The notes beneath the pieces are model-generated. The model was not told the DNA's origin and made no database searches. It saw only the letters and a program-made list of their open reading frames with translations. From Siphonodentalium dalli (taxonomy: Eukaryota > Mollusca > Scaphopoda > Gadilida > Siphonodentaliidae), in contig CP136064.1 in the NCBI GenBank assembly GCA_032622095.1, forward strand, positions 212,488,205-212,552,204: a stretch of 64,000 bases of DNA. Direction: 5' to 3'. Below, in pieces: positions 13,801 through 28,800 of the stretch. The translations under genes were made by a program, and so were the position numbers. Within the stretch, counting starts at the first letter, position 1. Every line of letters begins with the position of its first letter.

Positions 13801-16800
13801 TAATTTAGCACATCTATAAGTCAATGCATTCTCTTATATATGCAAGGCTCCCTATGAGAGACTCACATATATAAGAGAATGCACTGACAAAGGATCTCCA
13901 CCAGCGCAGCTCCCATCATGAAAGGGTTTGAAAGTTATTCTACTAATGAGTAGTAAGGTCAACTCCACCCCTTCCCTCTTCTTTCCCTTCATCAAAATTT
14001 TATTATTCCAACCAAACCACTGACCAAACAGAACTATAACCTGTCTGCTTTACCCCACTGGTATCTATCCTAAGATACCTGGAGTAACATTTATTTTCTC
14101 TGGAAAGGACTGTACAAAGTCTTTTAGTGTTGAAACGATTTGTCAGTCGACGTTGACGAATTGATCACCAAAAGTTGACTCCAGAATCCCAAGTCGATTA
14201 GTTGCATTAAATTGAGCACGGACTATGTTTTAACAGAACAATGGTACAATACAATATACCAACAATGGCCACGACAGTGTTGGAAGTTTAAACAAAAGAC
14301 ACACTATTTAGTATTTACACAAATGCAAGTTATCAAATCGACGATGTGGCTAATAAATATACATCGTTGCACCGTGCTTTGAAGCCTATCTGTATCTGTA
14401 GATATTTCAATGCAGGAACCTTGCGGTTATGGACGCATTGATGTTCTTTCAATTTATGTCGCATCAAGCCACGTGCACATATTGTGGACACAGTTAGGAA
14501 TTAACTCAGTATGAGACTATGAGTATGGACTAATACTAATGCGTCTGGATACATTATGATGAATGTATCATAATACAATGTTAAATGAGAACCTATACAA
14601 AATCAAATGCAAACCAAGACAGCGGGTATTAATTAGCTGGATACAAATTTAGTAGCACAGGTTTCCAAGAGCACCGCTTCCGAGTCTCGATGTAACTACC
14701 GCAAAAAATGGGAACTTGTTAACAGCAGTTATCTCGCAATGATTTACTTCAATTTAAAAACGATATCAAATATAATTTGATGACCTATTTAAAGGTAGAT
14801 ACTTACTACATTTGTTGACAATGTTGGGTAGATCAAAAGACATTATCATTAGGCAAATCTCTCATTTTTTTGTACTCAATAGCCACATAATAAAAGGGAT
14901 GTTTTCCATGGGAATGGGGGTTGTCGTTTAGTTGACTTCAACTCAATTTTTGACTGCCGATTAGTCGACTTTGAAAAACACTTTTCAACAATAAAGTCTT
15001 TATGGCTTGTTACCTGATCCTCTTTTTGAACTTGTATTTATAGTGTCATGCACTTACTTATCTAGTTTCTCTAGCTTCTTCATGATATCTGGATCATTTG
15101 GTTTCAGTTTCTGTGCCTTTTTATACTCTATTTTTGCTTTATCAAAATGTCCAGAATTGTGAAGACCCTGTCAAATGTGAAAAGAATATTATTAATGCCG
15201 CCAGAGTCAAAATGAACCAGTGCATTTCAACACATGACAAATATTGCTCTGTTATGTTATTTGTTATAAGAGTGCCAAGCAAAACCTGTTCTATGTGGCT
15301 ATTATTTCCCCTATGCTGGTTCATGAGCATACCAAATATCATTAACCATTTCAGTGCCAAGTCCGATTTTTGTATCAACCCATATTTCCTTGATAATTTT
15401 TCAAATTTATTGATTATAGTAATGTGATACATTGATGGAAAGAGCTCTAAGCTCTAAAATCGGACTTGGCACTGAAAGGGTTAAAGTCTGGTTTATGATG
15501 ACTGAGATTCACAGACAAACGAAACCAATCTCTATTTGCTCCACCAAAATATGTTTTCAATTTATCCTTACGAACATGCTTAGAATGTATGTATGCACAG
15601 AAAAATGGAACCCATTTCTATTTCCCCCCAACAAAATATGTTGTTACTGTAGAAGCCGGTGGATAATTTGCAATTATTTTAGCCAATTGTCCTTAACATA
15701 TTCCTGCAACTTATAGATCATTTAGTCAATGAGGGGCATATTTTCAGCAGAATTTTGCAGAATAAACGATGACCACAGGTAAGCCAATGAGACAGAATCT
15801 TCAAATTAAAATTTTCCAGCATAAACTAACTCCGATGTGATAAGATCGATTTATAAGAAAATATGCATTGGTATCTCAGAACTCAACATCCATGAGAACT
15901 ATATAGTAAGTCACAAAGAACTGCAAACAGTTTGCGTCCTTGACTAGACTGACTGCAGTGCACATGCATGATTGACCCCTATTCAATGACTGCAGTATAA
16001 TCCTTTTGGTGTCTCTATTGTTGCAACATAGTTTACTGCACGCGTCTGCAACTGACAGATTTCTACTGGATGACGTCACATCGGATTGATGTTCATTTAG
16101 ATCCCAGGAATGAGCATTATACAATCTCTGACAGCATGTTCTCATGAGGCATTAGCACAAACCTGTACAGTAATACCCTAATTAATCGACTCCTTAACCA
16201 GAGCAGAATTATGGGTAACATTTCAGGATTTAGTCGGAAATATGGCTTGTTGCCATTCATCGGAAATCTCTACCCGAGAGCTTTCCAATGAATGGCAACA
16301 AGCCATATTTCCAAAAGGCAGCAATTTAGCTTCAAAATTCAATGCGACTTATCCAACGATGCGACTTATCCATTGGCCTCTATGGTAATTTATCCCTATT
16401 AAAGGCCCACTTAATTTTTGAACCCCCAGATCACATTATATAAAATATATGCCATATTATACAGTAAAACCTCTCTAAACCGAACACTCTTTGGACCGGC
16501 CCTTCTGTTCGGTTTAGAGAGGTGTTCGGTTTACAGAAAATCGCAAAACCATCGGAAATATTGCCGCTGTCGGTTAAGAGTTATCGAGACCAGAACACCC
16601 CTGTACTGATTAATTAAACTTTATTCAATAAACTACAAAATACAACAAAAAATAAATTGCAATAGATAAACATGTTATAATAAGACATAAATATATGTAC
16701 AGATAAACCTGGAAACACGGAAATGATACATTTTACGGTTATTAGCGGTTTTTGAAAATGTTGTTGACGGTAGATTTCAACTCTGATTTGTCGTTTTCCC

Positions 16801-19800
16801 GACGGCTCATAAGTTGATTAAAACTGTGATGGTGACAATAAACCACCATCCTGTACTTTTAGCTAATTAGTGTTTAGTTTGGACAATTGTTGTACAAACA
16901 ACGAGTCCCTTCCAGTGCAATAACTGATGTAAAAACAATGTGTCGCTGCTCTAATTAGCTGTGATGTCACCATTGTTCAATCATTTTGCGAAATAAGCAA
17001 ACATGTATCTATGTGTATCTGAAGGTGGTGCAGTGCAGTAACAAATTCTGGTTTAGGCATATCCAATTAGACACCTGTTGTTTTAATCCATTTCAAAGCT
17101 TCACCGAGACAAAAGACCGCTAATTAAATTGGTACGATTATTCAATAGTACATTACCTATGTGCACGCGCGTTCGCCTGGTAACCTTTCGGAATTTATTT
17201 ATATTTAGAATAAGATTAATTTATAAATACGGCCATATCTTTTTATATCAGGCATTATATTCGTTTTAATTTGTAATTAATTTACCAAGAACACTTCGTC
17301 CGTTTGTAACTAACTGTGACGCTGATCGGGGTCACACACACTCAAAAACGGAAACGTTCACATCATTACTTTTTAACTGATTGCGTTCGGTCTCTTCAAT
17401 CACTTTCAGCGTTCGGATTGTGGAGGTAAACATTAGTGTATTTGTTCACTTATGGACTAATAAAGCCGTCCGGTATTCGGAGTACAGAGGTTTCGGATTA
17501 CAGAGGTAATCATTAGTGACAATGCACTTGGGTAAATTCTGGACCGAACAATTCGTTCGGATTGTAGAGGTTTCACTGTATGCCATTTGAAAAGGAAGCT
17601 CCAAAACATTATATTATCAACTTATCCGGTGTAATAAAATGTGAACATGTTGTTTTTGTTGAGTTGTCAACGCGTTTTGTCATCAGGATTGAAGTAAAAA
17701 TCAGTATAATTTTCAATGCAGGAGGAATAACTCTATATATTAAAGATAGAGTTCTTCCCCTTCCATTGAAAAAGTTTGAATTCTGTTGCATTCTGGATGC
17801 CAGAGGGGGGGAAGTCATTTTAGGATTTCGGCAGTTTTCTATTTCTCTGTGGGCATCGTCTGAGACACAGATGTTTCAAATAGTGATGAATTATAGTATT
17901 TTAATCATATTTTATGGCATAGATTGTTACTAAAACCATATATCAAGTCACTATAAAAAAAAAAAATCTGCGACTCGAAAATTTATTTATTTTCATTTAT
18001 TAGCTTCTCACCTGAGCTTTGAGGTAGAGTGCCTTGGCATTATTTCTCTGTATATCTAAAGCTTTGTTGGCATAGGTGACAGCTCTGCCATTGTGAGATA
18101 GTCGTAATGAACACAGAGCCATGTTAATATAGACTGTCTGCAGATCACTCGCTTGTGCCTCTTCCTCTTTGTCATTTTTGAGGTGATAATTTTCTAGAAT
18201 CTCTGAAGCCTGCAATATCCGAAAAAAACATTCCTATATGTTTAACCCTTTCTATACTAAATGGATTCTCCCACCCAGTTATAAAAGTAAATATTGGAAT
18301 ACTCTATTATTCATTTCGAAGAGAGCTGACGAAAAATGAGCAAACAACAGTATGACGAAAAAATAATACAAGTGCAGAAGTATTCATGTTATTTGGTGGG
18401 AAATGTTCAGATAATATGGTTGTTTGTTGAACTTATAATCTGAACAGTTCCTAAAAGAAATACTCATCAATGATCATTTAATATAGAAAGGGTCAAATAT
18501 ACTTTGTTTGTGTATGGTATGCCAATGGGATCACGGCACAGTATTCCTAGATAATGTGTTTGTGTTCATTATCTGAATTTATTTTAAATACATTTCTATT
18601 CATTCACAACTTATTATGAAGACCTTGAGGGGCTTTTAAAGGTACTCAATCCGAATCGATGGTCCCCATATCATCAGATTCCAACAACATTTTTTAAATG
18701 CCGCTTCAGTTATCAGAATCAATTAATTGCCAAAAAATAATGTTAACCACAGTCAACTATAGCATAAAATTGCCCAAAAGATGTTATTTTTCAACATTTT
18801 GGACAACAAAATTTTCCGGGTTTGTCAAATATCTGACACAAAAAAGCCACTTGATTTTAGAGTTATCCATCTTCATCTGCAATTTGGTCAGAAAAAGTCC
18901 CCTCGTCGACTGTTTACTGGGCCACTTAAAATTATATCAGTGATGTATATTGCAGACAATATACTGTTGAAACTTGTTCTTGATTTTTTTGTCAGTTCAA
19001 ACTCAACCCTGTTAAAGATACTCAATCCGATCAGATGCTCCTAAATTACTATTTCTTTGGTTTCTGGGTTAAAAAATATTTGATTCGAGTCGAGGAACCC
19101 ACCCATCAAAGCTCATTATTACCACTTGATTTTAGAGTTATCCATCTTCATCCACAAGACCGTCCGTTTGACTACGTGTTTCTGGGCCACTTGTTATAGC
19201 AGATCTCGAGAAATAACAAACTTCAAACATCGATATCTGATCACTCGGAGCTTTGATGGGTGGGTTCCTTGACTCAAATCAAATATTTTTTACCCCCAAA
19301 GCCAAGGAAATATTAATTTGTGAGCGTTAATTCGAATTGAGTACCTTTAAGTGTATGGGATACTAAAGTTGAGAATATTACCCCTTTCTTAAGAATGGAT
19401 TCTTCTAGTAAGTTAGGCCAAAAAAAAAAGATTGTATGTTTCCGATAACGGAGCGAAAAAATTAGGGTAGGTAGGTAGGGAAATTTATTATTTTTATTTT
19501 ATTTTGATATTTTCTATCCAGCTTCAGAAATATTGAACTACCTCGACCGAAATGACATAAAATGCCAACTCGGGTTGAGGGGAAAGTATTACTTGATCAA
19601 CACGGTGGAAATATACATTAAGATTGATAAAAGATCAAACTTACTTCATGCTTATAAAGTATGTTTTTTATTATTCACATTCCATATTTTCATAAATTTG
19701 GCTATAAACTTGGTACGAAATTCATGTCGCTAACTTTTTATAAGAATTTTACACATAATACCGCCATTATACCGTACTTGTATTGTGACGAATACATCCC

Positions 19801-22800
19801 ATTGTCTGGAGGTAGTCATGAGTACACCCAACCTAGCATGCCTGGTTTTGGAAAAAGTAGCTCAGTATACATGTACACCTAACATGTGGTGATAACCTCT
19901 ATACATGTACATGTATATATACAGATAAACACCCACCATGTCTGTTGATAGTGTTCCTATGTTCCATAAGACCCAAACAAGGCATAAAGCAGGCATGAGT
20001 GCAAAACTTTAAACAATTCACACCTTACTATTAATTCACAAGTGAAATCACACTTATTGGGCACCTTGCTCACATTAACACAATGTTAACACAGACGTGG
20101 CTTTGATTTCAACCTATTAGTGACTCCAACACAGATACATGTATGTCTTATAGAGTTATAAGGCTAATTAAGCTCAATCCATAGTCGGAGAGAAGCACCT
20201 TAGCTGTTAAATATCAAATAGTTAAGAAATTAGGTAGATAAACATCATAGCAACTCAATTTATCTATTTGTTACATTGGAACATGAGACATTACATATTG
20301 TGTGTTTTTTTTAATTATCATTGCTATTTATTGTTTATTATATTTTGTGTCAGCTGCATATTAAAAATTCATAGCAACCTATTAATATTTCACCACTAAA
20401 AAACAATCAATACCAGATCAACTATAGAAGTGAGGGATGTATAAACCTGGATATAAAATATGATTGCTAATGATTGGATATAAATGTTAATTTTCTTGTA
20501 AGTTGATCATTAGAAAGTTATGTTTGTGAACAGTTTAAAAATAATTAAAGTTAAGGTTAATATTATCACAACCATTCGATCGATACCAAAATCTATACAG
20601 GTGAAGAATGTGTCATGATTATCACAGATGTGATTATTTATAGAGTAATCATGCAAAAAATATTTAGCTATCACATTGTGTCAACAGGATTGGTGAAGGA
20701 TGTTAATATATTTAAGCAAATAAACCAAATAACCCACACTATGCAGGTTAGAGGTGTGTTATCATAAACTGTGCCAGAACTATAAACATAATCAATGGAA
20801 ATATTTGAGTTATCCAATTGGATAGTAAGGGGTTAATCTTACCCAAACTAATGAACTGATAAACACAGAGTAGTCAACAAAAAGCATGTCATTGGATTTA
20901 GAAACCCATACAATAAGTCAGTCTCAAGAATCCCTGCACTGTTAATATTATCCTGTAGCCCAAATGCAATTGAGGGAATTTCAAAATAAGACATATCCTC
21001 TAATGATGAATTTCAATTGGTCATTTCTTGAAACACTGACTGAACCTGGCTCAAAGTTAAAGTGATAATTTAATATATGTCTATCAGATAATATAAGTCA
21101 ATCGAATGGGTTAATTTTAATCCCAAATCCATGCAAATTAAAAGTGGATCACCATCAACATGTACATAGAATAGGAGAATGATCAAATAAAAAACATCAG
21201 AAGACCATATGATGTGTGCAGAGGGTTAATCATTTTCAATGACATCATATAATGGAACTAAGGAATGCTGTATTAATTATTTTCTAAGTTATAACAACAG
21301 TGTCTCTGTAAACAATAATGCCATGAACTGCATGGTTTCAACAGAGAACAGAACTGGAATAAAGAGTCTAACATCAATCACAGTTTGACAGAAGTCTGCA
21401 GCCACCAGTGGAACTATCAGGTCACTGTGTCCAAAGCAATAAATTATCTCCTTCCAATAACACAGGTGTGTGTTGTGTCTTGTTCTATTCAAATTTAATA
21501 GTGCATGGAAAAGAGGTATGAATTATAAAGGGCCATAACTATGTTAATATATACCGAATCAAACCCATATTCGCACTTGATCTGTATTTAGGGGTCAGAA
21601 ATTCATATACCAAAATTGGAGTCGATCAGATGAAAAATGTTTGAGTCATCCTGGCTTGGATGAATTCTATTTAAAAACAAGAGTGGAAAGGGTTAACTAA
21701 ACAATACCAAAATCCATACAGATGAAGAACGTGCTAAGAAAGACCTAGGTCAGAAATATGAGGCAGATCAGAAGAAAATTGTTTGACTTCGATACATTGG
21801 ATAGCATTTGTGAGCAGGGTTAATTATTTTCTAAACCGATCAACCAATCGATACCAAAAACTATACAGGTGAGCCATGTGTCATCATAAACCTGCATATA
21901 AAATATGAACACAATGGGTAAAAAAATACATGAGTTATGGCATCAGATAGAATATGACCAGGTATGGATGAAAAGTGTTAATCATTTCTAAACCGATCAA
22001 CCGATCGATACCAAAAACTATACAGGTGAGGGGTGTGTCATCATAAACATGCACATAAAATTTGAACATGATCCGATAAAAACTACTCAAGTAATCGAAT
22101 CGGATAGCAAGTGTCTACGGACAGACGGACAGACGGACGGACGTACCAACAAATGGGTAGATATGTGGCTTCGACCTATGTGGCTAGAAATGGTAATGTG
22201 GCTTTAGGTTTTATGTGGCTTCTCAAGTAGCCATAAAATTTTAAGTGGCTATCAAGTGGTAGATTGTGATAAAACTCCAGATTATGGATTCATAACATGT
22301 TGGAATTATAGCAGAAGAAGCTGATTAAAACTCAAAAACTTGCTCACAGCAACTGGGACAGTGGAATAGGAGAAACTGACAGGTCCGTGATTGGGTGGCT
22401 AGCCACATAAATGTCTTGTCAGTGTCCGACATCTCCTATTGACGGGTCATGGATGTCTAAATCGATGGACTTTTTTTTCTCCAAATTTTGAGTGACTACA
22501 AAATTAAATAAGCTGATTAGGCCAAATAGATCATTTTAGAACGTCCATCTGAAAGCTGTTACGTGGCTAGCCACGCAACGGAAGTTATGCACATAAATAT
22601 CCATTTTACACAATCTTAGCCACATAAGTAGTCATTAGTAAACACGGACGGACAGACAGATGGACGAACGACGGATGGTTGATCCGGACGTCGGCATTAT
22701 GTGTACCATACATGGTATGGGTACACATAATGAAAGTGTCAATGACACTGTAGCTCAACTTGGAAAGGGAATAATTTAATGTATTACAGTCAATGGAGCA

Positions 22801-25800
22801 ATTAGGAATGTGGAAAGTTGAATGTCTAATACTAGTTTATAGACATGAAGAGAAAAGTAAAATCCAAGATGGCTGCTGGCGGCCATGTTTTCGGCCGAAT
22901 GACCCCAAAATGAGTCGTTCCCATCTACATTTCATCGTTAACATCCATGACAAATTTTATGACGATCAGACTAAAGGTACGACCTGTAGCCCATGCTAAA
23001 GAATTTAGTCATACAAAGAGTAATTTCCAAGATGGCTGCTGGCGGCCATGTTTTTTGGCCGTATGACCCCAAAATTACTCGTTCCCATCTACATGTCAAT
23101 ATTATCATCCATGACAAATTTCATGATGATCAGACGAACAGTACGACCTGTGGCCCGTGCTAATGGATTAAATTTTTTAATCCAAGATGGCCGCTGGCAG
23201 CCATGTTTTTTGTCCGAATGACCCCAAAATGACTCGTTCCCATCTACATTCCAATTTCATCAACCATGACAAATTTTATGATGATCAGACTAAAGGTACG
23301 ACCTGTAGCCCGTGCTAAAGGATTTAGTCATACAAAGAGTAAAATACAAGATGGCTGCTAGCGGCTATGTTGTTTCGGCCGAATGACCCCAAAATGACTC
23401 GTTCCCATCTACATTTCATTATTAACATTCATGACAAATTTCATGATGATCAGACTAAAGGTACAACCTGTAGCCCGTGCTAAAGGATTTATTCATACAA
23501 AGAGTAAAATCCAAGATGGCTGCTGGCGACCATGTTTTTTGGCCGAATGACCCCAAAATTACTCGTTCCCATCTTCATGTCATTGTTAACATCCATGACA
23601 AATTTTATGATGATCAGACTAAAGGTACGACCTGCAGCCCGCGCTAAAGAATTTAGTCATACAAAGAGTAAAATCCAAGATGGCTGCTGGCGGCCATGTT
23701 TTTTTGGCCGAATGACCCCAAAATTACTCGTTCCCATCTACATGTCAATATTATCATCCATGACAAATTTCATGATGATCAGACGAACAGTACGACCTGT
23801 GGCCCGTGCTAATGGATTAAATTTTTAAATCCAAGATGGCCGCTGGCGGCCATGTTTTTTGTCCGAATGACCCCAAAATGACTCGTTTCCCCATCTACAT
23901 TCCAATTTCAACAGCCATGACAAATTTTATGATGATCAGACTAAAGGTACGACCTGTAGCCCGTGCTAAAGGATTTAGTCATACAAAGAGTAAAATCCAA
24001 GATGGCTGCTGGCAGCCATGTTTTTTGGCCGAATGACCCCAAAATGACTCGTTCCCATCTACATGTCATTATTAACATTCTTGACAAATTTTATGATGAT
24101 CAGACTAAAAGTACGACCTGTAGCCCGTGATAAAGAATTTAGTCATACAAAGAGTAAAATCCAAGATGGCTGCTGGCGGCCATGTTTTTGGGCCGAATGA
24201 CCCAAAAATTACTCGTTCCCATCAACATGTCAATATTAACATCAATGACAAATTTCATGATGATCAGACAAATAGTACGGCCTGTAGCCCGTGCTAATGG
24301 ATTGAATTTTGAAATCCAATATGGCCACTGGCGGCCATGTTTTTTTTCCGAATGACCCCAAAATTAATCATTCTGGTCTAAATGTTGATGTCAACAGCTA
24401 TGACAAATTTCATAATGATCCGACCAAAGGTACGACCTGTAGCCTGCATTGTTGACGCCTTACGTACACACGTACACACGAACACACGGACGACGGATGA
24501 CAAAGCCATGGCAATAGCTCAAACTTTACAAAGTAAAGTTGAGCTAAAAATGCATGCCCATCAGTCAACAACCCATCACACACCTGTGGGCGATTGAGAC
24601 AGCAGTCACTTCATGGTCACTTTTCACAGGGATATGTTAGAAACCATGTGTTTTGAACACTAATGACCATCAATATTTATGTGCATTAGTGATAAAAACA
24701 ATAAAACAAAAAAAAAAAATTTATTTTTAGAAAATTTATAATTTTTCTCAGAATATCAATAAAAAGATTAGGGTCGGCGGGTTATTTTTACGGTCGGTCG
24801 ATGTACGGAAACATAGCATCTTTTTTTTTGGCCTTATCAAAGTATTCATTGGAAAAGTCTATTATTCATTTGAAGGGTTGTTCAGAAAAAATTTACCAGA
24901 CAAAAAGATCATACAAGTGCAGCTCTAGGAATTCATATTCTTTGGTGGTAAATATTCAGACAATAAGTTCAACAAACAGCCTATCATGGCCATTTGTTGA
25001 ACTTATTAAATGTATCTGAACATTATCTGAGGGAACTACTCAATGAGTATTTATTTAGCAAAGAAAGGTTTTAATAAGTGATCGCTAGAGTGCCTAAAAT
25101 ACTGAAAATTATCTCCCATCTCTCAATTTGCACATGAATATACTTGTTAATATAACATTACCTTTCTGTATTTAGAAAATGCCGCTTTGAACTGATTTGT
25201 CTTAAAATACTGCATGGCTTCCTGGAATAAAAATTAACGATTAATAACTAATTTCATTATATCACAAGTTGTCCACATAGTGGAATGTCGACATGCGAGT
25301 ACACCCTTAACCCTTTGAGTGACACGGGCCGATCTCATCGGCCCTAATTTACGGTGTGTAAAATCGGCCCTAAAAAAAACACTCTGAGGCGTAAACGATG
25401 AGAACGGAAATCTGTCGGAAATTGATACGAATCGGCGTCTCTGGCGTCCAGAAATTACCCCCACACCGCTCTGGTAAATCGACATTTTGGCCCCAGAGGC
25501 GTAAACGACGAGAATGGGAAATCCATGGGGTTGAATTTTTTTCGGGTATGCTTAAGCATGCTATAGCGAATTTAAAAACAAACTGGATAACACCTTAGGG
25601 GCATGTTATAACTTAAAACTATCACCAAATATTCATAGTAATAATTTTGATGCCCATAAAAAACATAAGATTCCCTGGCACTAAACCTACTAAATATACC
25701 TGTTAAAGAATATAAGAAAAAATTATCAAAATTGTCAAAAATTGTCAAAAATAATAACAAAAGATGAAAAATTGTTAGGCCAATGCATTCTCTTATATAT

Positions 25801-28800
25801 GCGAGGCGACCTATGGTCGACTCGCATATATAAGAGAATGCATTGGCACAGGGTATATGGGTTGATACAAAAATCGGACCTGGCACTCAAAGGGTTAATG
25901 CATGTGTAGAATGAAGCAGTCACAGTATATAACCAGTTGTGATTGACCCCCTCCCATGGCACCTGACGCATGAAGATTACTATAAACAGGGATTTTTCTG
26001 TCTATTTTGGGAATGGGTCCGGGTCCCTTCGAATTGGGAAAAATGTGTCTTTTACAGACCAAAATTGGGAATTTTCCATGTTTTAGAAAAAGCCATGGAC
26101 ACCAAACTTCGACAAGTATTTACTGTACATGTGTTTTATATAAATCAGCAATTTATTTAGAGTTATCCTCCCTCTTTCATAAATGCGCTGACTGGTAGAG
26201 GGGAGGTAATTCGCAGTTAGGTCGCCGCGTGTACATTATACGATGCGGGCTCCCGCTGATTTACTACGGGTTTTCAGCTGTTTATCGATCGACTGAGTGT
26301 ACAAAACATCGGAAAAAATTGATAATTATTCAATAAGCCCAATGGTATTATATACCTGCCTGCAATTGGGAATTTGGTGGTTGAAAATTGGGAATAAAGG
26401 TGCCTTTTTCACATTGGGGATGGGGCCGAATACCGGACCCTGAGGACACCTAAAAAAATCCCTGATAAATGAGCATCATTTTTATCATGTAACAACCCAA
26501 TTATTGAAAACTCCCCACCAATGTCATCATCTCATAACTTCATCTGTCCCTTCTGGTCTTCTAGTTTCTCCTCTCTCGCTATATCTCTCTCTCTCTCTCT
26601 GCCTCCTGCTATCCCTAACACTATCTTCTCCATTTTCTTCCATCCCCAACTCAATTTCAGTTATATATCTCCATTTCTCCTAAAAAACAGTATTTCCAAC
26701 TCTTCCCTTCTGACCTATACCACTCCCTCACTTATTGGGGATGGGGCATGTAGCCAAAGAGGAGAAGACTTCATATAAGCCCTCCGGCTTGTTGTCTGAT
26801 CCTCGTTTCCATACATAACTCTTCTATTTTGCATATATGTGTCATCTGTATATTATGTTATTTGTTTGGATTTGGAAATAAAAATATGTTTACATCAAGC
26901 AGTCACAGTAAAATCAACCTTGCTCAAGGGTCACAAATATGCACAAGATTTTAACAGTGTGTAATTGTAGTCCCGCAGTCTGCGGCTGAGCGTCAATTAC
27001 AAGCCAAACATTCTAACCATTCAGCTATCAAGCTCCACATAACTAAATATATAATAAAAACTCACCTCTCGCATCCCCCTCCAGACTTTCTTTATGCCAT
27101 CGTAATTCACTTTTCTTCTTTCTGCCTGTAATGATTTGGATAATTGTTTTATAATCTAGACTAATAATAAAAGTTGAAATTGTTTTTTTTTTAAATGCCC
27201 TGTCCGATTTAAAACATATAAATTAATATTTCTTGGCTTCGGGGTGGTGAAAATTAGTTGATTTGTGTCGAGGAAGATCAGAGCTATTTGATTTTTATTT
27301 TTTATATCTATTTATTCTCCACCTCGATTTCCATATATGGTTCGAACTGCAATTCCCTAGTACGTGTCATCACAAATGAAAACAAACATTTTCATTCTCG
27401 TGTGATCCATTTTAATGCATAATACAGTATTTCTGAATCAGGAATAAGTATCCACATGCCAACTATGACAAGATATTGTCCATATTGATTCTGAAGATAA
27501 ATGTTCTTTGTCTTTTATATATGAGAATCATTTCAATCACAAAAGCCACCGCTAACAAGAGACATTGAGTGACCTCCTAAACATAATTACGTCCGTATAT
27601 ATTTCCAGTGGATTTTTTGCTAGGCTGATAATAATTCGAGGTGTAGAAAATAAAAATAAAAAAATAAAAATCTAATAGCTCTGAACTTTTAAGGGTGGGT
27701 TTCTTGACTCAAATAAAATATATCCCCCCTCCCAAGCCAAAGGATATAGTAATTTAGGGTGTTAAATCATACAAGCAAGCTTTAACTTTAACTTGCACAG
27801 GGTGTTGAGATGAAAACATTCTATCAAACAAAATATTTTCCACATACTGCAAACTACTTAAAGGGTCATACTTTAAAAAGTCGTACAATACCAGGATCAA
27901 GATTCAAGACTTGGCATACAAAGTCAAATATAAGTGTTTCATGTATTTATCAATCTATTTGGTACAGAACGTGGCAAGTGCATGCAATTAAACTATTTTC
28001 TTTACTTCCTATTCATAGTTAATAAGAACTTACTTCAGTCATGAAGAAGTATTCATCCATACCCTCTTGGTCGATGAAGTCTATCACTTCGATGTCGAAT
28101 AGCACTGAAAGAAAAAGTAGGAATAAATTCTCTTAAAACTCTTGATAAAACATTTCTTTCTAAATACTCATTGGCAAGTAGTTAGGAAATGTTCAGATAA
28201 CAAGTTCAACAACGGCTTGTTGAACTCATAACCTCAGATTTTCCATCCATGAATAGCAATCCCTGTGCACTTTTATTATATTATCTGTTGTATGATAATA
28301 TATCTGAACAACCTCAAACTTAGTAATAAACCATGTAGGCTCCACAATTGTGCCATAGAAAAAAAAATTAAAATGAACCTTTCAGTATTTTCCCTGCAAC
28401 CTCAACCCTTTGCAATGTAATGGATGCTACCAGTCCTATCAATTTCTTTAAGAAAAAGTAGCTAGTGTCGACAATGATGCAACTGCATTAATCGCAGCTG
28501 AAACGTGGCTTTTCTAAATAAGATCGGGCGATTTTTACTGTTTGTGCTGTACCCACTGAACTGCTGAACAACTCTTTGAACTGCTGACCTGGCATGGCAG
28601 GGAGTCAAAGTGCATCACCTCGTCATCTTAGAGTAAACTCCCTTGATCACACACGACAGGCACAACCTTCAACCAAATTACTTCATTTTAATTCAGTTGA
28701 ACTGAGTTCACTCGAATCTGCTGATCAGCACTTCAGTATGTAAACTGCTTACCAGCAGCTGATCAGCATCTTTATGATACACAGCATATGGTCCAAATTT

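Noticed and set aside
15098-15432. Overlapping frames on both strands at a FKBP6-like exon
   Set aside because: They are shadows of the exon at 15058-15167 and of the TTAA MITE beside it.
16071-16078. Isolated TGACGTCA in an intron
   Set aside because: No other promoter elements around it; likely chance.
17580-17933. 117-codon plus-strand frame
   Set aside because: Begins at the end of a MITE, no recognisable motif and no splice context; composition looks random.
23532-24036. Repeated open frames with SKIQDGCWRPCF units
   Set aside because: The frames are a by-product of the tandem array and break in other units; no sign of protein-level constraint.
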